DNA of 64,000 nucleotides. Source: Clostridia bacterium. Its GTDB lineage: Bacteria; Bacillota; Clostridia; Christensenellales; Aristaeellaceae. The stretch is from contig JAFYQB010000117.1 of NCBI GenBank assembly GCA_017547285.1, positions 1 through 64,000 on the forward strand. Reading direction: 5' to 3'. Both the position numbers and the translations under genes were made by a program. Below are positions 17,272-25,951 of the stretch, piece by piece (the first letter of the stretch is position 1; every line of letters begins with the position of its first letter). Under the pieces are notes generated by a model, which was not told where the DNA came from, did not search any database, and saw only the letters and a program-made list of their open reading frames with translations.

Positions 17272-17375
17272 CCGCGTGGTGTGAACGGACCATGCAGCGA
17301 TATGACTGACGGAAGTGGAGCTTACCACCTGAAGTATCGCGGCGCGTGAGCGCTTTTATGCCGACCGTCTGGGCG
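17272..17375 (+). promoter_or_regulatory. ZTP (pfl) riboswitch aptamer
   Basis: Senses ZTP/ZMP (AICAR phosphates), which pile up when 10-formyl-THF is short, and turns on folate one-carbon genes. Visible features: a first domain with stem GCGATA / TATCGC (17297-17341 region) enclosing a GTGG-CCAC hairpin; a small variable GCGC-GTGA-GCGC hairpin; and the highly conserved 3' block ATGCCGACCGTCTGGGC (17358-17374). The 3' GGGC is shared with the terminator stem that follows, so ligand binding and termination exclude each other: an ON switch. The position upstream of fhs is the classical one for this class. Confidence 0.92.
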
Positions 17376-17406
17376 CACCGGAATTTTTTTTCGGTGCGCC
17401 TTTTTA
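17372..17406 (+). terminator. Riboswitch-controlled terminator before fhs
   Basis: A 9-bp GC-rich stem (GGCGCACCG / CGGTGCGCC) with an 11-base loop and TTTTT. Its 5' arm overlaps the last conserved bases of the ZTP aptamer. Confidence 0.92.
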
Positions 17407-17441
17407 TGTCATCATTCACACAACAAAGGAGGAAGGATCCC

Positions 17442-19121
17442 ATGGAATTCAAAACCGATATTGAAATCGCTCAGAGCTGCGAAATGAAAAACATCCGTGA
17501 AATCGCAGCAGCAGCGGGCGTCGATGAAAAGTATCTGGAACTTTACGGAAATTATAAAGCAAAGGTCGATTATAAGCTGCTTAACGAGGATCCCAAGCCC
17601 GACGGCAAACTGATTCTTGTTACTGCTATTTCTCCTACGCCTGCCGGTGAGGGAAAAACCACTACGTCTGTTGGCTTGGCCGACGGTCTGCGCAAGATCG
17701 GCAAGACGGCTGTTCTCGCGCTTCGCGAGCCTTCTTTGGGTCCTGTTTTTGGCATCAAGGGCGGCGCTGCCGGCGGCGGTTATGCTCAGGTGGTTCCCAT
17801 GGAGGATATCAACCTGCATTTTACGGGCGATTTCCACGCCATCGGCGCAGCCAACAACCTGCTTGCCGCTATGCTGGATAACCACATTCAGCAAGGAAAC
17901 GCCCTGGGGATCGATGTTAAGAAAATCACCTGGAAGCGCTGCGTTGATATGAATGACCGTCAGCTGCGCAATATTGTAAACGGTCTGGGCGGTCGTTTGC
18001 AGGGTGTGCCCCGCGAAGACGGTTTTGATATTACTGTTGCCAGCGAAATTATGGCGGTGCTCTGCCTTGCTACCAGTATTGCGGACCTCAAGGAAAAGAT
18101 CAGCAAGCTGATTGTTGGCTACACCTACGATGATAAGCCTGTTACCGCTGCTGATCTCAAGGCAGCCGGCGCTATGACGGCGCTGCTAAAGGATGCGCTT
18201 AAACCTAATCTCGTCCAGACGCTTGAGGGTACGCCTGCCTTTATCCACGGCGGTCCTTTCGCCAATATCGCTCATGGCTGCAACTCTATCATGGCCACCC
18301 GAATGGCTATGAAGCTGGGTGACTATTGCGTTACGGAGGCTGGTTTTGGTGCTGATTTGGGCGCTGAAAAGTTCCTTGATATCAAGTGCCGCAAAGCGGG
18401 TCTTACGCCTTCGGCAGTGGTCGTTGTTGCTACTGTACGCGCTCTTAAACATCACGGCGGCGTTGCTAAAGCTGATCTGAACAACGAGAATCTTGAGGCG
18501 TTGGAAAAGGGTCTGCCCAATCTGCTGCGCCATGTGCAGAATGTAACTGAGGTTTTCGGCCTGCCCTGCGTTGTGGCCATCAATCGTTTCCCTGCCGACA
18601 CGGAAGCTGAATTGGCATTGATCCGTAACAAGTGCAAAGAACTGGGCGTAAATGTTGCGCTTTCCGAAGTGTGGGGCAAAGGCGGAGACGGCGGCGTAGA
18701 ACTGGCTGAGGAAGTTGTGCGTCTGTGCGAAACCAATGTTCAGAACAACTTCCAGTTCGCTTACGGCGATGATCTCTCTATCGAAGAAAAGCTTCAGGCG
18801 ATCGTTCAGAAGGTTTACCGCGGTAAGGACGTTATTCTGACGCCTAATGCCAAAAAGCAAGCTCAGCAGTTGACGGAACTTGGTTTTGCCAGCATGCCGA
18901 TCTGCATGGCCAAGACGCAGTATTCCTTCTCTGATGACCAGACTCTTTTGGGAGCGCCGGAGAACTTCACTGTCACCGTTCGTAATTTGAAGGTTTCTGC
19001 AGGCGCTGGTTTTATCGTGGCGCTCACGGGCGATATCATGACCATGCCGGGTCTTCCCAAGGTTCCTGCCGCTGAGAAGATCGATGTGGATGAAAACGGC
19101 AAAATTACCGGTCTGTTCTGA
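17442..19121 (+). CDS. fhs: Formate-tetrahydrofolate ligase
   Basis: ATP-dependent synthesis of 10-formyl-THF from formate and THF, feeding purine synthesis and, in acetogens, the methyl branch of the Wood-Ljungdahl pathway. The 559 residues match the family length. The ATP-binding motif [18 protein letters not shown] is near residue 65, followed by [28 protein letters not shown] FTHFS signature blocks and [12 protein letters not shown]. The ATG at 17442 has AAAGGAGGAAGG upstream. Expression is under the ZTP riboswitch directly upstream, which links it to 10-formyl-THF need. No other Wood-Ljungdahl gene is in the window, so acetogenesis cannot be claimed. Confidence 0.98.
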   Translation: MEFKTDIEIAQSCEMKNIREIAAAAGVDEKYLELYGNYKAKVDYKLLNEDPKPDGKLILVTAISPTPAGEGKTTTSVGLADGLRKIGKTAVLALREPSLGPVFGIKGGAAGGGYAQVVPMEDINLHFTGDFHAIGAANNLLAAMLDNHIQQGNALGIDVKKITWKRCVDMNDRQLRNIVNGLGGRLQGVPREDGFDITVASEIMAVLCLATSIADLKEKISKLIVGYTYDDKPVTAADLKAAGAMTALLKDALKPNLVQTLEGTPAFIHGGPFANIAHGCNSIMATRMAMKLGDYCVTEAGFGADLGAEKFLDIKCRKAGLTPSAVVVVATVRALKHHGGVAKADLNNENLEALEKGLPNLLRHVQNVTEVFGLPCVVAINRFPADTEAELALIRNKCKELGVNVALSEVWGKGGDGGVELAEEVVRLCETNVQNNFQFAYGDDLSIEEKLQAIVQKVYRGKDVILTPNAKKQAQQLTELGFASMPICMAKTQYSFSDDQTLLGAPENFTVTVRNLKVSAGAGFIVALTGDIMTMPGLPKVPAAEKIDVDENGKITGLF

Positions 19122-19133
19122 TTTCATTTTTTG

Positions 19134-19165
19134 AACCACCAGTCTGTCAGACTGGTGGTTTTTTG
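19134..19165 (+). terminator. Intrinsic terminator of fhs
   Basis: An 11-bp stem (AACCACCAGTC / GACTGGTGGTT) with a 5-base loop and T run, 12 bases past the stop codon. Confidence 0.92.
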
Positions 19166-19171
19166 TCTGCA

Positions 19172-19201
19172 TTGACAATTTTGTATGACTTGGGCTATAA
19201 T
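19172..19201 (+). promoter_or_regulatory. Consensus promoter of the FAD protein/ThuA-like pair
   Basis: Perfect TTGACA (19172-19177), 18-base spacer, perfect TATAAT (19196-19201). Confidence 0.8.
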
Positions 19202-19242
19202 AAATCAAGGGCAAAATTTCATTAAAAACGAGGGAAACAGAT

Positions 19243-20610
19243 ATGAAATATGATGTTTTGATCATCGGTGCGGGCCCTGGCGGTATTTTTTCGGTCTATG
19301 AACTGATGAAGCGAAAGCCGTCGCTTCGCGTTGCCGTTGTGGAGGCAGGTCATCCGCTTGAAAAACGCAAGTGCCCGATCGATGGTAAGAAGATTAAATC
19401 CTGCATTGGCTGCAAACCCTGTTCCATTATGAATGGTTTTGGCGGCGCAGGCGCTTTCTCCGATGGCAAATACAATATTACCAATCAGTTTGGCGGCACA
19501 CTTTATGAGTATATCGGCCGCAGCGAAGCGCTTGAGCTGATGCAATATGTGGATGAAATTAACCTTGCTTATGGCGGGGAAGGAACAAAACTTTATTCCA
19601 CTACAAACAGCGAAATCAAGAAGCTTTGTTTGCAGAACGGACTTCATCTGCTGGATGCTTCCGTGCGCCATTTGGGTACAGATATCAACTATGTTGTTTT
19701 GGAAAATCTGTACAACGATCTCAGAGACAAAGCTGATTTTTTCTTTAACACCCACGCTGATAAGGTGTCAAAAATCGATGGCGGTTATCGCGTCACCACC
19801 GACAAAGGAAATGTGCTGGAAGCGGAGAAGTGTATCATTTCAGCAGGCCGCAGCGGCAGCAAATGGATGGAATCCGTGTGCTCGTCTCTTCAAATTCCCA
19901 CCAAGAGCAATCGGGTTGACATCGGTGTGCGCGTTGAATTGCCCGCAGCGGTGTTTTCTCACTTGACGGATGAACTTTATGAAAGCAAAATCGTCTATCG
20001 TACAGAGAAGTACGGCGATCTGGTGCGTACGTTCTGCATGAATCCCAAAGGCGCTGTGGTGAATGAAAATACAAACGGCATTGTAACAGTCAATGGCCAC
20101 AGCTATGAGGATCCCGCTAAGCAGACTGAAAACACCAATTTTGCTCTGCTTGTTGCAAAGCATTTCTCCGAACCGTTTAAAGACAGTAATGGATACGGTG
20201 AATCCATTGCCAGGCTCAGTAATATGCTGGGTGGCGGCGTGATTGTGCAGCGCTTTGGCGATTTGATTCAGGGACGTCGCAGCACGCCCAGCAGAATTCA
20301 GGATTCCTTTACCATTCCCACACTTGCAGCAACGCCCGGCGATCTGAGCCTTGTCATTCCCAAGCGTATTCTGGATGGCATTATCGAAATGATTTATGCG
20401 CTGGATAAAGTGGCGCCCGGCACAGCGAATATTGATACACTTCTCTATGGCGTTGAAGTGAAATTTTACAACATGGAAGTTGCACTTGACGAACATCTGG
20501 AAACTTGTCATCCCGGTCTGTTCGTAATCGGCGACTGCAGCGGCATTACTCATTCGCTGTCGCATGCCTCCGCCAGTGGCATTCATGTTGCAAGGTATAT
20601 TGCATCATAA
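19243..20610 (+). CDS. FAD-dependent oxidoreductase (uncharacterised)
   Basis: 455 residues. The N-terminal FAD-binding Rossmann motif is DVLIIGAGPGGIFSVYEL, and the C-terminal FAD motif is GLFVIGDCSGITHSLSHASASG. A cysteine-rich stretch, KCPIDGKKIKSCIGCKPC (residues 44-61), precedes a glycine-rich GFGGAGAFSDGKYN segment, as in the "FAD-dependent protein" family of Clostridia related to HI0933/GidA-like flavoproteins. The Cys cluster could hold a metal or disulfide, but this is not established. Cytoplasmic; substrate unknown. The ThuA-like gene follows 25 bases later and is probably co-transcribed. A consensus promoter and a leader of about 40 bases lie upstream. Confidence 0.82.
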   Translation: MKYDVLIIGAGPGGIFSVYELMKRKPSLRVAVVEAGHPLEKRKCPIDGKKIKSCIGCKPCSIMNGFGGAGAFSDGKYNITNQFGGTLYEYIGRSEALELMQYVDEINLAYGGEGTKLYSTTNSEIKKLCLQNGLHLLDASVRHLGTDINYVVLENLYNDLRDKADFFFNTHADKVSKIDGGYRVTTDKGNVLEAEKCIISAGRSGSKWMESVCSSLQIPTKSNRVDIGVRVELPAAVFSHLTDELYESKIVYRTEKYGDLVRTFCMNPKGAVVNENTNGIVTVNGHSYEDPAKQTENTNFALLVAKHFSEPFKDSNGYGESIARLSNMLGGGVIVQRFGDLIQGRRSTPSRIQDSFTIPTLAATPGDLSLVIPKRILDGIIEMIYALDKVAPGTANIDTLLYGVEVKFYNMEVALDEHLETCHPGLFVIGDCSGITHSLSHASASGIHVARYIAS

Positions 20611-20635
20611 AATGTTTTAAGGAGGGGATTATCCA

Positions 20636-21352
20636 ATGATTCGCGTGACCATTTACAACGAGTACGTACACGAAAAAAAGGACGAAGCTGTGCGGGCTAT
20701 TTATCCCGATGGCATTCACATGGCGCTCAAAAAGCATCTGGAAGATGAAGAACTTCAGATCAGCACGGTAACACTGGACGAGTTGCCGGAAGGCTTGAGC
20801 GATGAAGTGCTTGAAAACACCGATGTTCTGGTGTGGTGGGGCCATATGGCGCATCAGCATGTTCCCGATGAGGTGGCTGTACGCGTACAGCAGGCTGTTC
20901 TCCGCGGAATGGGTATGGTGGTTCTTCATTCCGGCCACCACTCCAAGCCCTTCAAGCTGCTGATGGGCACATCCTGCAATCTGACCTGGCGCGAGAATGG
21001 TGATTATGAGCTGGTTTGGGTATGCAATCCTGCTCATCCCATTGCGCAGGGGATTGGCCGCTTTATTAAACTGGAAGCGGAAGAGACTTACGGCGAGCCT
21101 TTTGGCGTTCCTGAACCGGATGAGCTCGTCTTTATCGGCAGTTATCAGGGCGGCGAAGTATTCCGTTCTGGATGCTGCTACCGAAAGGAAAACGGCAAGG
21201 TATTCTATTTCCAGCCCGGTCATGAAACCGTTCCCACTTATCACCATCCCGAAATTCTCAAAGTTATCAAAAACGCCATCAAGTGGGCCCATCCCATTTA
21301 TCGCGTGAAAGCGCTTGAATGTCCTCATGTTGGCAAACCGCTGGAAGACTAA
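20636..21352 (+). CDS. ThuA-like domain protein
   Basis: 238-residue protein of the ThuA (trehalose utilization) class-I glutamine-amidotransferase-like fold. Family marks are VTIYNEYVHEKKD at the N-terminus, the segment DVLVWWGHMAHQHVPDE, then GMGMVVLHSGHHSKPFKLLMG, and FYFQPGHETVPTYHHPEI near the C-terminus. ThuA proteins occur in sugar catabolic loci and are thought to act on keto sugars, but the reaction is poorly known. Its presence 4 kb from the sugar-type island at 8.8-16.3 kb may be meaningful or coincidental. AGGAGG lies before the ATG. It shares a bidirectional terminator with the convergent rmuC. Confidence 0.88.
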   Translation: MIRVTIYNEYVHEKKDEAVRAIYPDGIHMALKKHLEDEELQISTVTLDELPEGLSDEVLENTDVLVWWGHMAHQHVPDEVAVRVQQAVLRGMGMVVLHSGHHSKPFKLLMGTSCNLTWRENGDYELVWVCNPAHPIAQGIGRFIKLEAEETYGEPFGVPEPDELVFIGSYQGGEVFRSGCCYRKENGKVFYFQPGHETVPTYHHPEILKVIKNAIKWAHPIYRVKALECPHVGKPLED

Positions 21353-21358
21353 ATAGGC

Positions 21359-21397
21359 AAAAAGCCAGTCCTGCATCACGCTGGACTGGCTTTTTTT
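21359..21397. terminator. Bidirectional intrinsic terminator between thuA-like gene and rmuC
   Basis: Stem AAAAAGCCAGTCC / GGACTGGCTTTTT with an 11-base loop. T runs are present on both strands. It serves both converging genes. Confidence 0.9.
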
Positions 21398-22733
21398 ATT
21401 CATCCTTCAGAAGTCGTTGCATCTCAGTTTCATCGATAGATTCTACATCGCGAAGTTTTTTCTCAATTGTTTTGCTTTTGTGAAATGCAGAATCAATGCT
21501 GTCTGTCGCCTGTTGAAGTTTTTCCTGCGTTTTATGAAGAAGCGAAGCAAAACTGCCAAAATCGCCTTTAACTGCCCCAAGCAGTTTCCAAACCTCTGCG
21601 GATCTTTTTTCAATTGCGAGCGTACGGAAACCCATTTGCAAACTGTTTAAAAGAGCCAAGAGCGTACTGGGACCTGAAATCAGGATGCGGTAGTCGCGTT
21701 GAAGGGTTTCTACAACGCTTGCGTGACGTACAACCTCAGCATACAAACTTTCAAGCGGAAGAAACATAACAGCAAAGTCGGTGGTATGGGGAGGAGCAAT
21801 GTATTTACCGATTCTTTTTGCTTCTGTTTTGATGGCGTTCAGCAACGCTTTCTGAGCGGCTTCAACTGCCTCCTGATCTCCAACCTGAGACGCTTCCGCC
21901 AGTCTTGCATAGTCTTCCTGCGGAAATTTGCTGTCGATGGGAAGATAAACCATATTGTTATCTCGTCCGGGAAGGCGAATGGCAAATTCTACGCGTTCGG
22001 CTGAGCCGGGGACGACTGCAACGTTTGTATCATATTGATTCTGTGTCAACACCTGTTCCAAAAGTGAACCGAGCTGAATTTCGCCCCATACGCCTCTTGC
22101 CTTTACATTTCCCAGCATACGTTTCAAATCGCCAACTCCGCTGGCAAGACTGTGAACTTCGCCAAGGGATTTGTAGACCTGTTCAAGACGTTCACTCACT
22201 TGTGTAAAACTGGAACTGAGCCGTTTTTCAAGAGTTTGATTCAGCTTTTCATCCACTGTTGCACGCATTTCTGAAAGTTTTTTTGCGTTTTCATCGCGAA
22301 GGAGGCGAAGATTTTCATCCGTTGTTTGTCGAAGCGCCTCCATCCTCCGTTCACTGCTCTGCATATGTTCGTGGATCATGTGCTGAAGGGCATGCTGCCG
22401 TTGTTCCATAGCCTGCGCGTTGTCATAGCTTTGCCGTATTACGGCATTTACCTGCTCTGTTTGAGAACGACTCAGTTCCCCGAATGTGGTGATCAAATGC
22501 TCGTTCAACTGCTGTAAATTGGCTACCAATTGTTCTCGCAGATAGGCGTCCGAATGTTCCTGAAGATTATTTATTTGCAGGGAAACGTGTTTCACCTGCT
22601 CAGAAAGGCTGCGAACCCTTTTGCTGAGTTTTCTGTGCTGAATAAACCGAATAAAGAAAGCGATGATCAGGAGGAGTACAATAAGACATAGGATAAGTGC
22701 AGAGAAACCTGCAGAGTTAATATCCTGTAACAA
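21396..22733 (-). CDS. rmuC: DNA recombination protein RmuC
   Basis: 445 residues. An N-terminal membrane segment (about 8-28) is followed by a long coiled coil (about 35-190) and the RmuC nuclease-like domain with GVWGEIQLGSLLEQVL, VEFAIRLPG, PIDSKFPQEDYARL and TDFAVMFLPLESLYAEVV. In E. coli, RmuC limits recombination between inverted repeats. The start is a TTG at 22733: AGAGGGTG sits six bases upstream and no ATG is suitably placed. It follows recR by 58 bases with a weak hairpin between, so it may be partly co-transcribed with ybaB-recR. Confidence 0.93.
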   Translation of the reverse strand: MLQDINSAGFSALILCLIVLLLIIAFFIRFIQHRKLSKRVRSLSEQVKHVSLQINNLQEHSDAYLREQLVANLQQLNEHLITTFGELSRSQTEQVNAVIRQSYDNAQAMEQRQHALQHMIHEHMQSSERRMEALRQTTDENLRLLRDENAKKLSEMRATVDEKLNQTLEKRLSSSFTQVSERLEQVYKSLGEVHSLASGVGDLKRMLGNVKARGVWGEIQLGSLLEQVLTQNQYDTNVAVVPGSAERVEFAIRLPGRDNNMVYLPIDSKFPQEDYARLAEASQVGDQEAVEAAQKALLNAIKTEAKRIGKYIAPPHTTDFAVMFLPLESLYAEVVRHASVVETLQRDYRILISGPSTLLALLNSLQMGFRTLAIEKRSAEVWKLLGAVKGDFGSFASLLHKTQEKLQQATDSIDSAFHKSKTIEKKLRDVESIDETEMQRLLKDE

Positions 22734-22761
22734 GTCAATTCACCCTCTTTCATATCAAAAT

Positions 22762-22784
22762 ACCGCCGTCCGGTGGACGACGGT
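22762..22784 (-). terminator. Weak hairpin between recR and rmuC
   Basis: Stem ACCGCCGTCC / GGACGACGGT (one mismatch) with a 3-base loop. It is followed on the minus strand by ATTTTG, so probably only partial termination. Confidence 0.45.
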
Positions 22785-22791
22785 ATCAAAT

Positions 22792-23391
22792 TTACATTTC
22801 GCGACGTCCTTCCATTGCTTTGGACAAGGTAATTTCGTCGGCATATTCCAAATCGCTTCCGACTGGTACGCCGTGAGCGATGCGGGTGACCAGCAGTCCC
22901 ATCGGCTTCAGAAGACGGGCGATATACGCAGCAGTCGCTTCGCCTTCGATATCAGGATTGGTAGCCAGAATAATCTCCTTGATGCTGTCATCCTGCAGTC
23001 TCGTCATCAGTTCCTTGATACGAATATCTTCCGGTCCAACGCCGTCCATAGGAGAAAGCGTACCGTGAAGCACGTGATAGGTACCGCGAAAATCACGCAT
23101 TCTTTCGATCGCAGCAACATCGCGAGGATCACGCACCACGCAAATCTGGCCATTATGGCGGCGCTCATCCGCACAGATTTCGCAAAGCGAATCAGTGGCA
23201 TAATTGCCGCACTGCTCACAGTAGCGAATGGACTTACGGCCTTGATAAACAGCCGTGGCAAGTTCGCGAACTTCTTCAAGAGGAAGACTGATAATATGAT
23301 ACGCAAGCCTCTGGGCGCTTTTTTGTCCAATACCAGGAAGCCGGGATAACTGCGCAACCATCCGTGCGATCGGTTCTAACTGCTGAGCCAT
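22792..23391 (-). CDS. recR: Recombination mediator protein RecR
   Basis: 199 residues, the usual RecR length. Helps load RecA on gapped DNA in the RecFOR pathway. The N-terminal helix-hairpin-helix reads RLPGIGQKSAQRLAYHI. The C4 zinc finger is YCEQCGNYATDSLCEIC. The Toprim domain follows with ICVVRDPRDVAAIE, YHVLHGTLSPMDGVGPEDI and ILATNPDIEGEATAAYIA. Only three bases separate it from the end of ybaB, the conserved ybaB-recR arrangement; dnaX, usually further upstream, is not here. Confidence 0.98.
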   Translation of the reverse strand: MAQQLEPIARMVAQLSRLPGIGQKSAQRLAYHIISLPLEEVRELATAVYQGRKSIRYCEQCGNYATDSLCEICADERRHNGQICVVRDPRDVAAIERMRDFRGTYHVLHGTLSPMDGVGPEDIRIKELMTRLQDDSIKEIILATNPDIEGEATAAYIARLLKPMGLLVTRIAHGVPVGSDLEYADEITLSKAMEGRREM

Positions 23392-23394
23392 CGT

Positions 23395-23736
23395 TTAGAA
23401 CATACCGCCCATGCCGGGAGCAAGCTTGGACATTTCGTTGTTGCGGGTTTCTTCAGCGGTACGAAGCGCTTCATTAACAGCAGCCAGAATCATGTCCTGG
23501 AGCATTTCGACATCATCGGGATCCACGCACTCGGGTTTGATTTCCAAAGCTTTCAGTTCGCGCTTGCCGGTAACGGTAACGCTGATCATACCGCCGCCCG
23601 CCTGCGCGCTGTACTCGCGCTCATCGAGTTCTTCCTGAGCCTTGGTCATCTGCTCCTGCAGCTTCTGCGCCTGACGCATGAGCTGCTGCATATTGGCGCC
23701 TCCGCCAAAACCGCCAAAATGATTGTTGCGTGCCAT
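23395..23736 (-). CDS. YbaB/EbfC-family nucleoid-associated protein
   Basis: 113-residue homodimeric DNA-binding protein of the YbaB/EbfC family, thought to act with RecR in nucleoid organisation or repair. Family marks: NMQQLMRQAQKLQEQMTKAQEEL, then EYSAQAGGGMISVTVTGKRE, and DPDDVEMLQDMILAAVNEAL. Glycine/phenylalanine-rich termini are common. The start at 23736 (MARNN) is favoured; an ATG 12 bases earlier would overlap the GAGAGG ribosome binding site. About 270 bases of non-coding sequence separate it from the divergent gene at 24006 and should hold both promoters; only weak boxes were visible there. Confidence 0.95.
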   Translation of the reverse strand: MARNNHFGGFGGGANMQQLMRQAQKLQEQMTKAQEELDEREYSAQAGGGMISVTVTGKRELKALEIKPECVDPDDVEMLQDMILAAVNEALRTAEETRNNEMSKLAPGMGGMF

Positions 23737-24005
23737 AAACAAATCCATCCTCTCTGAATGCAAATCAATATTCAAATGCAGGAATGATATACAGCCAACG
23801 CGCATGATATCACCCAACTTATTTATCATACCCTGTTTTCTGTAAAAATGCAACTTCTGATTCGCAAAACATATGAGGACACCACTTGTATTTCATCAAC
23901 TTTTGTTGCTGAATTTGTCGAAAAATGTTACGATAATGACGCATGCTATTGACAGGGTGCTTCGTTTAAATACCGGTTCTTTTACGAGCATTAGGGGGAT
24001 GACGG

Positions 24006-25760
24006 ATGAAACGATTGATAAGCGTGATTTTGTGTGTCGCATTAGCATTTTCGTTTTTTGCACTAGCTGCGGCTGAAGACTTACCGACTATCATACAGGG
24101 AAAGCCAACTGATCAAACTGTACGGGTACGCCTTACGCGTTTGGGCGAAATTGACCGCCTGGATCTTACTTTGAATGCGTCTTATTTGGTTCGTGGAGAA
24201 CATACAGAAGCGCATTTTCAGCCTGACAGTCAGATTGCTTTTTTGATTGATAACGAAAAGATCTATATGTATTATGAGGCAATGGCCGTCGAAGTGGGCG
24301 AACAGGTAACGATAGCCAGAACAGGCAGCGTTTCGGATGCCAGACAAGGATTTTTAGTAACCAATTTTCCAACGATGTACCTGGGCGATCTGGAACTAAC
24401 CGTTTCGAAAGGCAAATTCGAGCCTGTCCTCAGTATTCACGTAGAAGACTATCTTCTTGGCGTTGTTCCTTATGAAATGGGGGATTCCTTTCCGCTTGAA
24501 GCCCTTAAGGTTCAGGCCATTGCAGCTCGAACCTATGCTTTAAAAAGCAAAGGAAAATATGGGCGATATGACCTGCTTGACAACACGAACGACCAGGTCT
24601 TCAAGGGCTATCTTGAAGGAAATCCCAAATCAGAGCGAGCTATTCAGGAAACACGGGGAATATGCGGATATTATCAGGGCGAGCTGGCTCAATGCTTTTA
24701 TTCTGCAAGCAACGGCGGTCAAACCGAACTGGTTCAGACGGTATGGAGTAGCAGAGAGCCGCACGAATATTATGCTTCGGTAGCCGATCCATACGATGTA
24801 GAGAATCCGGAAAGTGTTGTGCGTCAGTTCAGGATTCCGAAAAATTTAACCACAGATCAGTACAAACAGGAGATGCTTGGAAAGCTGATTTTTGAATATC
24901 TTCCAGCGCATCTGAAACTGTTAACAGACAATCAAACGGCGGATGCGCTTCGAATCGATCGCATACATGCAGTGCACGTCGATCAATCTGCTTCCTCGGG
25001 AAGTCTTTTGATGACCAATATGCAGCTTGAAATTGAAATCAGTGTCCGTCAGGATCTTCTGAATGGCGGTTCGTCCTATGCTGATATGGAAGAGGTATAT
25101 TTGTTTTCGATCGAGGAAAATTCAATATATCCGCTGGATCACACAGAGCAAAACGCAACATCCCTCGTTCCATTTAGTGAAAGGGTCATTGTAAATATTC
25201 CTGTTTTTCCGGTCGCGGAAAAGGCGTTTTCCCTAAGCATCAACAGCAACTATTCCAATGAAATCTGGAGTGTCGCTGAAGAAGAAAACGTTTTTGTGAT
25301 TGAAGCACGGCGCTATGGTCATGGCGTTGGTATGTCTCAGCGCGGAGCACAATGGATGGCTGCTGAATATAACAAAAACTATCAGGAGATATTAGCATTT
25401 TACTATCCGGGAATGGACCTGATCCAATTCCCAGAACAACCTCGAAATCATATATATACGGAAGAAGCCTTGCTTGCCACAGCAGGCCCCGCTCCGACAC
25501 CAACGCCCAGACCAACACTGATGCCTTTGTCGCTGACTCCGAAAAAAGGACAATGGTATGTGGCCGTTACGGAAATTGCAGAGGACAGCTCTTTGAATCT
25601 GCGTGCCGAACCGACGTTAAATGCAGAAATATTGATGCGGTTGTACAAGGGGCAACGTTTGCTGGTGCTTGAAAAAGCTTTTGAGGATGGATGGGTCCAT
25701 GTGATCACGGACTCAGCGGAAGGGTATGTTCTTGAAAAATATCTGACCAGAGAACAGTAA
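24006..25760 (+). CDS. Secreted SpoIID/LytB-domain protein with C-terminal SH3b domain
   Basis: 584 residues. The signal peptide (1-23) ends at an AxA-type site. The SpoIID/LytB domain covers about 140-260 and 420-490. SpoIID is a lytic transglycosylase that cleaves denuded glycan strands during engulfment; the expected catalytic Glu is E157 in VVPYEMG, followed by FPLEALKVQAIAARTYAL. The family end motif RYGHGVGMSQRGAQWMA and YYPGMDL are present. An insertion of about 150 residues lies between the two parts. A Pro/Thr linker leads to an SH3b cell-wall-binding domain (520-584, SSLNLRAEPTLNAEIL). The role could be spore-related or general wall remodelling. GGGGGAT precedes the ATG. Confidence 0.9.
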   Translation: MKRLISVILCVALAFSFFALAAAEDLPTIIQGKPTDQTVRVRLTRLGEIDRLDLTLNASYLVRGEHTEAHFQPDSQIAFLIDNEKIYMYYEAMAVEVGEQVTIARTGSVSDARQGFLVTNFPTMYLGDLELTVSKGKFEPVLSIHVEDYLLGVVPYEMGDSFPLEALKVQAIAARTYALKSKGKYGRYDLLDNTNDQVFKGYLEGNPKSERAIQETRGICGYYQGELAQCFYSASNGGQTELVQTVWSSREPHEYYASVADPYDVENPESVVRQFRIPKNLTTDQYKQEMLGKLIFEYLPAHLKLLTDNQTADALRIDRIHAVHVDQSASSGSLLMTNMQLEIEISVRQDLLNGGSSYADMEEVYLFSIEENSIYPLDHTEQNATSLVPFSERVIVNIPVFPVAEKAFSLSINSNYSNEIWSVAEEENVFVIEARRYGHGVGMSQRGAQWMAAEYNKNYQEILAFYYPGMDLIQFPEQPRNHIYTEEALLATAGPAPTPTPRPTLMPLSLTPKKGQWYVAVTEIAEDSSLNLRAEPTLNAEILMRLYKGQRLLVLEKAFEDGWVHVITDSAEGYVLEKYLTREQ

Positions 25761-25808
25761 TTTAAAAATGAGTTTTTCTTAAGGAAATCGAATTTTGATA
25801 AAAAGAGT

Positions 25809-25846
25809 AAAAAGGCTTGAAAACATTAGCTTTTCAAGCCTTTTTT
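25809..25846 (+). terminator. Intrinsic terminator of the SpoIID-like gene
   Basis: A 15-bp stem (AAAAAGGCTTGAAAA / TTTTCAAGCCTTTTT) with a 7-base loop and T tail. Confidence 0.9.
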
Positions 25847-25869
25847 ACATTCTGTTTACATTTTTTCTC

Positions 25870-25898
25870 TTGCGCTTTTTTTCAAACAATGCTTTAAT
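25870..25898 (+). promoter_or_regulatory. Predicted promoter of the rbgA-rnhB-GT operon
   Basis: TTGCGC (25870-25875), 17-base spacer, TTTAAT (25893-25898). The expected start at about 25905 falls at the beginning of the hairpin 25902-25929. Confidence 0.5.
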
Positions 25899-25901
25899 AA
25901 T

Positions 25902-25929
25902 AAATGCCTGCAAGCACGCAGGCATTTTT
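25902..25929 (+). promoter_or_regulatory. Hairpin with T tail at the 5' end of the rbgA transcript
   Basis: Stem AAATGCCTGC / GCAGGCATTT with a 6-base loop and two more T. It resembles a terminator, yet lies after the predicted promoter and 22 bases before rbgA. It could be a second terminator of the upstream gene, an attenuator, or a 5' stabilising stem-loop. Confidence 0.55.
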
Positions 25930-25951
25930 ACCCACGGAAGGGGTTATTGAT

